NCBI GenBank assembly: GCA_022266195.1
Contig: WHVY01000004.1
Location: 7,147,501 to 7,211,500 of the forward strand
Length of the DNA: 64,000 nt
From: Tetranychus cinnabarinus
Lineage: Eukaryota; Arthropoda; Arachnida; Trombidiformes; Tetranychidae
Reading direction: 5' to 3'
Shown: positions 12,480-20,800 of the stretch, piece by piece
Layout: the number at the start of each line of letters is the position of its first letter
Position numbering within the stretch: position 1 is the first letter of the stretch
Position numbers and translations under genes: made by a program
The notes under the pieces: model-generated
Database searches by the model: none
Told to the model about the DNA's origin: nothing
What the model saw: only the letters and a program-made list of their open reading frames with translations

Positions 12480-15031
12480 TATTCAAACTTGAATAACTTG
12501 AATTTTCTTTGTAATGACTTATGACCTTAAATGATTACATAAATAAATAGATATTTCATAGTCCAATATAGATATTTTACAATACAATAACTGTTTATTT
12601 TTAGCATCTTTTGTGTGTGAAAAGATGATGAAAAAGCTTTTTCATAGCGAAATGAATATTATCAAAGTGACAAAAGCTAAAGATTTCAACTTTTGCATTT
12701 CGCTTCTGGTTTTGTTTACCGTAATTCGGGTCTTTTTGATGGATGGATATGATCACCATGATCGGGGAATCATTGCGTTTAAATTTTTTCTTATTTTGTT
12801 GTTCAATTTCTGTTGGCACTTTTCTTTGGTCCAACTTTCTTGTGTTGATGAAAGTTATTGAAAATTGTCAATTTCCTAGTGAATATCATTTGCTTATCAA
12901 TAATCAATAATGATATTCAATTTATATTCATTTATGCTCATCATTCAATGGATGGATTCAATTGAAAATATACTTCTATTGATCAACATTGAACCAAAGA
13001 TTCATCTTCAATAATATTAGTCTCAAGTGCTAATCAGAAGCTTGTCAATTGTCAATGTACATCACTATTATCATCTCTCTTTATTTGCTTTATTTTCATC
13101 TTCTTTTATCCCTTTCCCTGGGATGATCAAGATGAATGGATGGGAAAATGAGAAGAGCAAAATATCTATTTTATTCATTCCCAATGAATAGATGTGAACA
13201 AGTTAAAAGGTTGAAAGTAAAGGTTAACCTTTTGTTTTTTTCACTGAAAACATTTTGTCATTATCATTGGTTAGAACCATTTTACTGTAATTTGCTTAAT
13301 TTGCCCGATTATTTAGCTCAAGTTTGCCTTGAAACCATTGGAAATTAGTTAAGTGAAAGATTGTAAATACAATAGAAAATGTAGTAAATTTGCAAAAAAA
13401 AATTACATTTGGGCCTGAATCTGTTCTGCTTGCACGCAAAGTTTTAAATTTTATGTTTTAACAAGTGTTTTCAGCTTCTGTTCAAGATTTGAAGCACAGA
13501 AACAAATCTGAAAAAATACATTTTTCAATTTTTATCATATCGATTAAACAATCTGTGACCACCGTTAGTGTGAATTCGCCTTCTATTATTCCAGTTTCTT
13601 AAGGTACATTCAAATGGATGATCCTTCGAGGGTATTTCCATGCACATTCTGTGGGTGAAATATTTGTCCTTATCCAGTGAATGGTCTTGCTCTAGAAATG
13701 AAGCTTCTTTCAATATATTGAACCAGAATCGTAAGATGTTGATGAGCAAGGCTGAGCTATCCAAGTATAAATAAAGTCTTCAAGATGATCAAATGAGCGC
13801 CGATTGTGATCACTGAATATATGAGCTGAAGTTTCACTTAATTCCAATTTAACTCAACTGTAAATTAAAATCTTTTTTCGTCCAATCAATTCAAATCCTG
13901 TTCCATGCATTTTACTTTGGATCATATTGTGTGCCATCAATGTAGCGTTAAATTGAAACTCACTATTTGCAATTTCATAGACACTGATGAGCACCTCAAT
14001 TTTTCCACGTCGAATGTTCAATGTCGACTTCAATTCGATCTCATCTTTTTGTGAATTTCACTTACTGGCATTTTTGAAATTGATGGAATTCTAATCGTAG
14101 TTCTTTGAAATCGTTTGAATGATTCATGAAAAAAATTGAACCAAACTATTAAATTCTAACATTTTTTCTTTTCAAATGTTCAGCTTATTCATTTAAAGAA
14201 GTTTATCTCTTCAATGTTGTCAGGGAATGAAAAAGTTTTCTTTAATCTCATTGATCTTTGAATTTCGAGAACTTCGAAATGCGAAGATGAAATAACTCAG
14301 GAAAGTTTTTTTTCTAAATTAATTTTACCTGATAGTTTACCTGATTTTACCTACATTAGTCGAATGAATTTCGATAAATGTTACTATTTCAACTCAAATA
14401 ATCAAGATGATACAAAATTTGAAAAATCTGATCAATCAAAGTAGCCTTTGAAGGAACCTTTAATGGCACTTTCGATGTTTCCAGTTGATCGACTGCAAAA
14501 ACTTGAGCAAACACATAATAGCTAAAATTAGCTAAACTGCAAAACTCTCAGTTTAAACGAAGTTTAAAAATAATAAACCAATCGATCACCAAAGATTGAA
14601 TTGATTGATTAAATCGTGTCAAATTTTACTTTTATTTGAATCCAGTTTGAATGGAAAGTTCACAAAAAACAAGAAAATTGCCTCAAAATTAACCAGCAAT
14701 CAATTTAACAAATGAGAAGTAGTTTGGCCTTTTCATCGCATCTCATGTCAAGTTGATGTAAATACAGGGAAAAGTAACCCAATTAATGGCTCATTTATTG
14801 TGCAGACTGTCAGCTCCAAATTTTTATCAACTTAACACCTACAAAATGATCCAACTAAAGACTACTCATTTATCAAGAAGCTAACCTTGTCCTTCACCAA
14901 AACTAATCTCATGACCTGCGATTTAGCAAATTTCAATGAAATTCCTAATCCTATTCAACATTTTCTGAGGTAAACAACTTTGACCTTACATTGAAACTGG
15001 TCTTTGTAATCATTCACTTTCATTGCTCTAA
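12480..15031. other. No recognisable gene
   Basis: Open frames at 12,613-12,861 (plus), 12,601-12,834 (minus), 13,136-13,348 (plus) and 13,525-13,764 (minus) have no motif I recognise. The minus one at 13.5-13.76 kb has gene-like composition (RFWFNILKEASFLEQDHSL) and could be part of an old ORF, but nothing supports a function. Confidence 0.4.
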
Positions 15032-15461
15032 TCATTTCCTTAGAAATCTTTTGACATAACATGAAACTTCACCAACTGTACCAGCCAATTGATCAACTTT
15101 GATTTCTTTTTTGCCATTAGCGATTTTCTTGCGGAAAAAGCATGAATAAAGTACTTTTCGTTGTCCTGGTTTAAGGCCATCCATCATGGATGGGATAGAT
15201 CGAACATTGTCCAAGTTACTGCAAAGTACTAACTCTTTGTTGACAAAATCTTTATAAGTAACCGTTTTAGTCTCTTTTCCATAAAGATAAACTTCAGGTA
15301 AACCCGATTCTCGACGGCGTTTCCTATCTTCCATGCTGTTAGTTAACCAATCTTTTCTTTGATCAACCATCTTTTTACTAAACGCTAGTAAAACCGAATG
15401 ATCGTCTTCAGGGCCCTGATACTTGAACAAGATACGATGTCTTTCTAAATCAGAAAAGTAT
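15032..15461 (-). pseudogene. Top2: DNA topoisomerase II pseudogene, 3' portion
   Basis: This is the continuation, beyond the LTR insertion, of the TOP2 copy at 18,029-19,505. It reads FSDLERHRILFKYQGPEDD, then the GLPEVYLYGKET region, then SIPSMMDGLKPGQRKVLYS and VDQLAGTVGEVSCY. In type IIA topoisomerases these follow the TOPRIM domain and open the winged-helix DNA cleavage domain. The similarity ends at about 15,056, before the catalytic tyrosine motif (PRY), so the cleavage residue, tower and C-gate are absent. The open frame finishes with unrelated residues at 15,032. There are no introns. Confidence 0.85.
15458..15461. repeat. Target-site duplication, left copy (GTAT)
   Basis: GTAT at 15,458-15,461 is repeated at 18,029-18,032, directly outside the two LTRs. 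Removing the element plus one copy restores the TOP2 reading frame exactly across the site (Lys-Glu-Tyr-Phe-Ser), which confirms a 4-bp duplication. Confidence 0.9.
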
Positions 15462-15637
15462 TGTTGTACTCAACGAGGACTCATTTTCCCTCAACGAGGA
15501 CTCACTCCTCATGTCCTCCTTTTTGTATGATATTTGAGTCAGTGATGACTTGTGTCTGAATACGTTTACCTTCTTTTGTAATAAAAACCTGTTTTACTTG
15601 TTCCCTTGTGAGGCCTTTATTTTAAGACGGTGTAACA
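15462..15637 (+). repeat. Left (5') LTR, 176 bp
   Basis: It starts TGTTGTACTC and ends TGTAACA (TG...CA ends). It is about 97% identical (five substitutions seen) to the right LTR. It contains a direct repeat of 'tcaacgaggactca' near its start, a GAGGAC/GTCCTC inverted pair, and AATAAA on the plus strand ('gtaataaaaacc'). On the minus strand AATAAA also occurs near the inner edge and overlaps the stop codon of the antisense endonuclease ORF. Confidence 0.9.
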
Positions 15638-16105
15638 TTTGGCGACCACGGCAGGATGTCCAGCGTTTTGTCGTTCAGGATTGCTTCCTTCGCTGACCGT
15701 GTCTGTTTTCTCAGGCGAATGAAATAACCAGAAGCCGTCCATATCTATATACCGGCTCATGTCCAATCTGGATGTTTTATCTCTTAAATACTTCAACAAT
15801 AAATTGTCATCGATGGTTATTCGTATAAGTTTGTGATCAGATGAACTATTTAATTCCATTTTGCAACTAACAAGTCCTTCTTTGAAAGCTCTGCAGCCTA
15901 GAATAAGATCACAGACTGTCTCTTTAACACCAACAACGTAATTTGGCTGAAAAGGATTTAGAACATACATTTCCGTGAGGTTGCAGAAAGTCATCACACT
16001 TTCGCCTTTCTTTTTCTTATAATGATTTAAACACTCTTCTTTTGACCAAGACGGATGGTAAGCGTTAAAGTCGCCGACAAATAATTTAAGTACATCTGGA
16101 CCCAT
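15617..16105 (-). CDS. AP-endonuclease-like (EEP) domain, C-terminal half, antisense cargo of the LTR element
   Basis: 162 codons from ATG 16,105. FVGDFNAYHPSW (residues 9-20) is the G-D-x-N motif of the endonuclease/exonuclease/phosphatase fold as found in LINE retrotransposons. VCDLIL (64-69) and SSSDHKLIRI (87-96) provide the later Asp and the catalytic D-H pair. EEP endonucleases nick DNA; in LINEs they start target-primed reverse transcription. No reverse transcriptase follows: the ORF runs on through the element's primer-binding site into the left LTR and stops at a TAA that lies inside AATAAA. The preceding ORF (16,494-16,114) holds the N-terminal half, and a single-base frame change near 16,112 separates them. 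Upstream of this ATG the frame stays open (VVIKAK), so the ATG is probably not the native start. Whether it is expressed is unknown. Confidence 0.75.
   Translation of the reverse strand: MGPDVLKLFVGDFNAYHPSWSKEECLNHYKKKKGESVMTFCNLTEMYVLNPFQPNYVVGVKETVCDLILGCRAFKEGLVSCKMELNSSSDHKLIRITIDDNLLLKYLRDKTSRLDMSRYIDMDGFWLFHSPEKTDTVSEGSNPERQNAGHPAVVAKCYTVLK
15638..15656 (+). promoter_or_regulatory. Primer-binding-site-like sequence
   Basis: 'tttggcgaccacggcagga' lies immediately inside the left LTR. The TGG complements a tRNA CCA end, and TGGCGACC is the kind of start seen in insect LTR elements. The cognate tRNA was not determined. Confidence 0.6.
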
Positions 16106-16113
16106 TTTTGCTT

Positions 16114-16494
16114 TTATAACGACAGCAAGTCATTTTTTAAATCTTCAACAGAATACTTAGAAACGTTTGAAGAGAAGTAACCGCAAATGATTGCTAGTTT
16201 TATATTGTTCCAGCGAGCTTTAACACAGGTAACAGTGGAAAGCTCAACACAACACTTGGTAAGGAACTGAAAACTTTCACTGTCGAAACAAGCTATAGCA
16301 GCTGTATTGGGCTGTTTAGCCGTCACGATAGAAACTTTCGGCACGGTATAATCCAAATCCTCGGGGGTCAACTCGTTAAAAGCTGTAAAATCGGGTTTTT
16401 CATCAGCACTTATTTTCATGAGGTTCTTGGTGGCTGCTTTAGTCCGTTTACAATTGCCAAAAATAAAATCTAAATTACCACAAAAATTATTCAT
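16114..16494 (-). CDS. AP-endonuclease-like (EEP) domain, N-terminal half
   Basis: 126 codons from ATG 16,494. N14 followed by a basic helix resembles the first Asn motif of EEP enzymes. DFTAFNE (E41) matches the position of the metal-binding Glu. LAIICGYFSSN is the central hydrophobic strand followed by Tyr, and SVEDLKNDLLSL matches the helix before the GDFN strand. The frame closes with TAA exactly where the next ORF takes over in another frame, so one inserted or deleted base near 16,112 accounts for the split. Together the two ORFs give about 230 residues, a typical endonuclease-domain length. Like the zinc-finger ORF it lies antisense to the LTR polarity. Confidence 0.7.
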   Translation of the reverse strand: MNNFCGNLDFIFGNCKRTKAATKNLMKISADEKPDFTAFNELTPEDLDYTVPKVSIVTAKQPNTAAIACFDSESFQFLTKCCVELSTVTCVKARWNNIKLAIICGYFSSNVSKYSVEDLKNDLLSL

Positions 16495-16739
16495 AATGAA
16501 CTAGCTATACTAGGTTCTTTGACCAACAAGAGTTGAACAACAACTGACAAAATAACCGTGTCAAGTTTCGGACTTCTCTTCAGTTAGCGAAATGCGCATA
16601 ATCATTTACATTGTTACCATTCCATTCATATTCTCTGTCCTTTAATTAATATTCAGTATCAATTTATCTTATTTTTTTAAACATTGTAAGATCTGCAAAC
16701 TAGATATAGATTCTTCTGGTTAATGATTTAATAACCTAA

Positions 16740-17005
16740 TATTTAAACAAACATACCCATCTAAACACTTTAAAACAATCTAAAACCTCCTTCCCAAAAT
16801 ATTGTAATAATATCTGGTGACCAGATATTAATTTTTCCTCATTTACACAACTTTATCAATCCAATACTTTATTTATATTAATTATTTTAGCTAATAAGTG
16901 AATCTTATAAACAATACAATTGTCATTTTGCTTAAAAACATATACAAACCTCTTTCCAAAACATTGTAATAATATCTGGTCAAGTGACCAGATATTAATT
17001 TCCGA
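16740..17005. repeat. Two diverged repeats, each with a palindromic block
   Basis: 'cattgtaataatatctggtcaagtgaccagatattaattt' type sequence occurs at about 16,797-16,832 (shorter loop) and 16,964-17,000, within a looser repeat of period about 165 bp that includes 'aaacctc(c/t)ttcc(c/a)aaaa'. Each block is a hairpin: aatatctggt / accagatatt. They lie in the noncoding gap between the antisense zinc-finger and endonuclease ORFs and may mark a transcription or RNA-structure site of the element. Confidence 0.7.
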
Positions 17006-17152
17006 TCCCCTATACAATTTTCTTCTTTCTTTTCAGTTTACACTGATAACCGCTTAATTAGAAAACAAAAGAACAAAGAGAAACATTTAATTAATTAACA
17101 AACTTCTTTTATTGTTTCACTTGTATTAAACAATACATTGGTTATTTTTTAG

Positions 17153-17692
17153 TTAGTTTTTTTGTTTTACTACCAACAGGACGTACTTCATTCTGGTGGC
17201 GCCCATCTTCACGCGGTGTATAAATGGCAGCATCTTTACACCGACCTTGCAACCATACAAAGCTGGTTTAGTAAAATTGCATATGTGTTTAGGCGCTCCG
17301 GGTGCATTACATTTCCTTTCGTGGCGGTTAATATTGGATTTATCATTGCTGCCAACTCCACACCAACGACATAAATATTTGCTTTCCTTCATTTTGAAAT
17401 TGTTGACAGATAAACCACTTTCGCACATTTCCCACGATTTAGATGAATAAGGTCGAATTGGGGGCAGATCGTCCATCTTTTCATCGTCATAATCCAAATC
17501 TGTTAATGGAACCCACGTGGGTTCCCATTGGGGCAGCGCATGAGGCACACTATTTGCGCCATACATACAATCGATTACAGTTGAAAATGGATAAGAACCA
17601 TCACTAGCAACTGCTGTGGCTTTCCTCTTAGTACTTTTCAAAGTACCAGTTAAAGGTTTAACTAATTTTGTAACTTTACCCTTACTTGCCAT
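17153..17692 (-). CDS. C2HC zinc-finger protein, antisense cargo of the LTR element
   Basis: 179 codons from ATG 17,692. The N-terminus is basic (K/T/R-rich, residues 1-27). The middle is Trp/Pro/Asp-rich (QWEPTWVPLTDLDYDDEKMDD). Then comes C-x2-C-x12-H-x3-C (C108, C111, H124, C128; CRWCGVGSNDKSNINRHERK), a single C2H2-class finger ending in Cys. A further Cys/His cluster follows (C138, C148, H159). Its place ahead of an endonuclease on the same strand recalls ORF1 of a LINE or a nucleic-acid-binding Gag, but no zinc knuckle (CCHC) is seen and the family is unknown. The start lies 160 bp inside the right LTR, so that LTR or the PPT region would have to supply an antisense promoter. Plus-strand open frames at 17,162-17,450 are shadows. 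Confidence 0.55.
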   Translation of the reverse strand: MASKGKVTKLVKPLTGTLKSTKRKATAVASDGSYPFSTVIDCMYGANSVPHALPQWEPTWVPLTDLDYDDEKMDDLPPIRPYSSKSWEMCESGLSVNNFKMKESKYLCRWCGVGSNDKSNINRHERKCNAPGAPKHICNFTKPALYGCKVGVKMLPFIHRVKMGATRMKYVLLVVKQKN

Positions 17693-17840
17693 GTTGAGAG
17701 ATAAACAAAATCAAACGATAAATAGTGTTTGAAACAAAAAGAGAATAAAAGTAACACAATGTAATAGAAACAAAAATTTACTTTATAAACATAAACTGGA
17801 CTTGTTAAACTTAAACTGAGGACAGTTTCTCTTTTTTGTA

Positions 17841-17852
17841 TGTGGAGGGAAA
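17841..17852 (+). promoter_or_regulatory. Polypurine tract before the 3' LTR
   Basis: The purine-rich run 'ggagggaaa' abuts the right LTR, preceded by a T-rich patch ('ctcttttttgt'), as expected for plus-strand priming. It fixes the element's polarity. Confidence 0.7.
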
Positions 17853-18028
17853 TGTTGTACTCAACGAGGACTCATTTTCCCTCAACGAGGACTCACTCCT
17901 CATGTCCTCCTTTTTGTATGATATTTGAGTCAATGATGACTTGTGTCTGAATACGTTTACCTTCTTTTGTAATAAAAACCTGTTTTACTTGTTCACTTGT
18001 GAGGCCTTTATTTTAGAACGGTTTAACA
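17853..18028 (+). repeat. Right (3') LTR, 176 bp
   Basis: Starts TGTTGTACTC and ends TTTAACA; same length as the left LTR with five substitutions seen by eye. It is followed by the second GTAT target copy at 18,029-18,032. Confidence 0.9.
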
Positions 18029-19505
18029 GTATTCTTTAGCTTCGTTACCAGTTGATGTACCCAAACCCTTGTAGTATTTTACATTCCATGTTTTCCAATT
18101 TGGAGTTTCTTTCTTCCACTCTTCCAGCTCGGGTAGTGAATAAAAGGACTTGACCATAGTCTCTTTTCGAGCTCGTACAATGGGAGTTATGAATTCTTCC
18201 AAGTATGGCAATTTAACTAAATCAGGCCAATTATGGTGGATAAAGTTGATGAGTAAACCCTTAATATGAGAACCATCTTGATCTTGATCAGTTATAATCA
18301 TGAGTTTACCATAACGCAGGGTTTTCAATTCAGCTTCTGATTCGTATTTTTTAGATAATCGAGTCCAGTAATTTTTATCAAATTTTGAATTTCAGCGTTG
18401 TTAAGAATTTGTTTGTGGCTGCTTCACGAACATTGAGAAGTTTACCTTTCAAAGGAAAAACACCATATTTGTCTCTTCCAATAACACTGAAACCAGAGTT
18501 GACAAGACTTTTTGCAGAATCTCCTTCAGTCAAAATAAGAGTACAGTCAATTGATCGAGGAACACCTGCATCATTCGCGTCTTCCAATTTGGGTATACCA
18601 AGTAAGCGCAACTGTTTACTAGCTGGACACTGATCAACTTTTGCTTTCTCAGCTTTGACCATTGCTACAACCGAAATGGCCTCAACTATTCCAATTTTCA
18701 TAGCTGAATTGAAAAATTGTTCACTCGGTGAACATTTAGAACCAAATTTTTTCATCTGAAGAGTCATATTTTCCTTGGTTTGAGAATTGAAAGATGGATT
18801 TTCAACCAGACAATTAACAAATACCCATAAATGCGATTTTATCATGTGCCATTTAACATCGACTTTGGCTTTATTCTTTTTCTTGATTGCTTCAGTAAGT
18901 TTTGGAATTATTTGATTAACAACATGCTCAACACGTTGATCTCCTTAGGTTGTAGCTATGCTATTAACAAAACTGACAGGTTGAAAACCACGATCACTGA
19001 GCGTTACAGCAATTTGCCATCTTTCATGGCAATCTTCATAAACTATCTTTAATGGACTACCACTTTCATCCATTTCATTCTGAATGTATAAATCTACATA
19101 ATCTTTGAAGTTTTTAACAGGCAATCCTTTACCATTTAGATACACTTTAACTCCCTTCGAAGATCCAGCTATATCCCAAACACGACGAGAGAAAAGAGCA
19201 ACAATGTCTTCATCGAGTCGATCCATACGAAATTTCGATAAATCAGGATAAAATGTTACGCGCGTAAAATCATCACCAGTAGCAGGCACAATTTTATCAT
19301 CAACTGGTTTAGACATGTAGCTTGTCCAGGTTTGTTTAAATGCCAGTTTATATTCTTTGCTTGATGTTTCAACTACAAACTTATTACTGAAAATGTTGCA
19401 AAGCTTAGCACCATAACCATTTCTACCACCAGTCAGTTTTCGCTCATTATCGTCATAATCAAAGGAAGTTAATAAATGGCCAAAAATTTTTCTGACAGAT
19501 TGATG
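18029..19505 (-). pseudogene. Top2: DNA topoisomerase II pseudogene, 5' portion (ATPase to TOPRIM)
   Basis: Reading on the minus strand from about 19,505: IFGHLLTSFDYDDNERKL, LTGGRNGYGAKLCNIFS (ATP-binding G-x-x-G-x-G loop), the transducer segment after ATG 19,316, TLILTEGDSAKSL and PLKGKLLNVREA (TOPRIM Glu), DQDQDGSHIKGLLINF (TOPRIM D-x-D) and YYKGLGTSTGNEAKEYC. All are in order and without introns. Disruptions: TAA near 18,947 after NSIATT; one frame change near 18,410 and a second, in an A-run, near 18,350; then the LTR insertion. The N-terminal part of the ATPase domain (before 19,505) is missing. Lack of introns suggests a retrocopy, although intronless genes exist. It cannot make active enzyme. 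Confidence 0.88.
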
Positions 19506-19661
19506 TTACTCACATGTTCATAACTCATACTGGCTAAAGGATATGAGTGATTCCACACCATTCAGGCAATCAATCGCATTCATGAAAAATTCCTTTATCT
19601 TGTAAATTGTGAAAGTTATGACCGCGAGACTAGCATCAATCTATCAGAAAAATTTTGCAGA

Positions 19662-19865
19662 TCTAGACAATAACCTTTCATTGTCAATTAGAGGGCAAAT
19701 GTAGAATTGAATAACTTTGAACGTTTGCATTAATGATTGTGCAATTTGAATCAGCACATGGTTCAAGTCCGAGGTCTGTAGAACGAACCGTTCGTGATAA
19801 TGTCTGCGTGTCGTTGTCAATTAGAGGTCAAAAAAGAATTGACCTTGGATTGTCTTTAGTGCGCT
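19662..19865 (+). repeat. Interspersed repeat family B, copy 1
   Basis: It shares with copy 2 (20,597-20,800) the string 'agacaataacctttcattgtcaattagagggcaaa', the 'ggttcaagtccgaggtctgtag' segment and 'cgaaccgttcgtg'. A second 'tgtcaattagaggtcaa' unit follows at 19,814 and pairs in inverted orientation with 20,536-20,590. 'ggttcaagtcc' at about 19,750 matches a Pol III B-box pattern, but no convincing A-box was found. Confidence 0.75.
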
Positions 19866-20394
19866 ACAACCGAAATTTGCCAAACAAAAATAATTATTCT
19901 ATTTTTTAATCATGCAGTGAAATAATCTCACCAATATTGGACAAAAATTCTTCACTATATATTAAACAAGAATCAACCAACTAAATCAACTCTCACCAAT
20001 CGAACAGTGAAAACAATTATTCAGTAAAATCAACTCCAACATCAACCAATTTACCCAAAAAAGAACTAAATTATTTAAAGAAACGGACATTCCAGAACAA
20101 GAAATTAAAATAATTATTGCTACAAAAAAGGATACAAATGGACAACCGACATAGAAATTGAGCAAACAACACAAGGTACAGCAAGAATATTTTACCATCT
20201 AAAAAACTACCAACAAAGAAAAGTTAAAAATTATTCAAGACACTAACCCAGGCATCGAAATAATCTTAATTAACTTCAAGATACTCCTTCTTCAAAACCC
20301 CACCAACAATGAAAAAGAGTCAAAAATAATAAATTGTTTCTACGATTCCAAATGATGACTAGAAAATCTGAAACTTGTTTTTAAAAATTTATTT
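19866..20394 (+). other. G-poor, coding-like segment between repeats
   Basis: The plus strand is strikingly poor in G and rich in A and C. Several frames give Lys/Asn/Gln/Thr-rich open pieces, for example TDIPEQEIKIIIATKKDTNG (about 20,085) and, one frame over, DIEIEQTTQGTARIFYHLK (about 20,150). This looks like a decayed, frameshifted ORF of a mobile element trapped between copies of repeat family B. No family could be assigned. Confidence 0.3.
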
Positions 20395-20800
20395 AAATTA
20401 CAACAATTTGCTCCTTTGTACCGTGCGTTTTTCATTTTACACCTTCATGCAGGCATCTAACTCACGAATGGTTATTGCTACAGACCTCGGACATGAACCA
20501 TGAGCTTATTCACAATTGCTCAACCATTAGTTCAGACACTAAAGACAATCCAAGGTCAATTCTTTATTTGACTTCTGCTTGACATTGGAAGGACACAGAC
20601 AATAACCTTTCATTGTCAATTAGAGGGCAAATAAAGAATTGAATAACCTTGAACGTTTGCATCAATGATTGTGCAATTTGCATCAGCACATTGTTCAAGT
20701 CTGAGGTCTGTAGCACGAACCGTTCGTGAAAATGTCTGCATGAAGGCGTAAAATGAAAAAAACGCACGGTAAATTAGGGTACAAAGGCGCAAATTGTATT
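20395..20800. repeat. Long near-perfect palindrome made of two inverted copies of repeat B
   Basis: 20,395-20,590 is the reverse complement, with scattered differences, of 20,597-20,800. 'ccgtgcgtttttcattttacaccttcatgca' matches the other arm, as do 'gctacagacctc' and 'aaagaattgaccttgg'-type blocks. The centre is only a few bases. The minus-strand open frame at 20,564-20,767 lies wholly in the right arm and is not a gene. Confidence 0.8.

Larger units (their letters stand above)
15462..18028 (+). mobile_element. Non-autonomous LTR retrotransposon with antisense zinc-finger and endonuclease ORFs
   Basis: A 2,567-bp element bounded by 176-bp LTRs (15,462-15,637 and 17,853-18,028) with a 4-bp GTAT duplication, inserted in a TOP2 pseudogene. 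Polarity is plus: 'tttggcgaccacggcagga' directly follows the left LTR and resembles a tRNA primer-binding site (TGGCGACC...). A purine tract 'ggagggaaa' directly precedes the right LTR. Seen from the minus strand neither site makes sense. The 2.2-kb interior has no plus-strand gag, protease, reverse transcriptase, RNase H or integrase. All sizeable ORFs lie on the minus strand: a C2HC zinc-finger protein and an EEP endonuclease split by a frameshift. Mobilisation would need enzymes from another element. The 4-bp duplication fits Ty3/gypsy or BEL/Pao helpers; assignment is open. Confidence 0.85.

Noticed and set aside
16793..17005. Repeats with palindromes considered as a CRISPR-like array
   Set aside because: Only two diverged units, eukaryotic setting, no cas genes; better explained as element-internal repeats.
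17162..17450. Plus-strand frames inside the LTR element, considered as gag remnants
   Set aside because: They lie exactly opposite the zinc-finger ORF, have no zinc knuckle or capsid-like motif, and no pol follows.
15462..18028. Minus-strand polarity for the LTR element, to match its ORFs
   Set aside because: In that orientation no TGG-starting primer site follows the LTR and no purine tract precedes the other; plus polarity fits both.
20564..20767. 67-aa minus-strand open frame
   Set aside because: Lies entirely in the right arm of the repeat-B palindrome.
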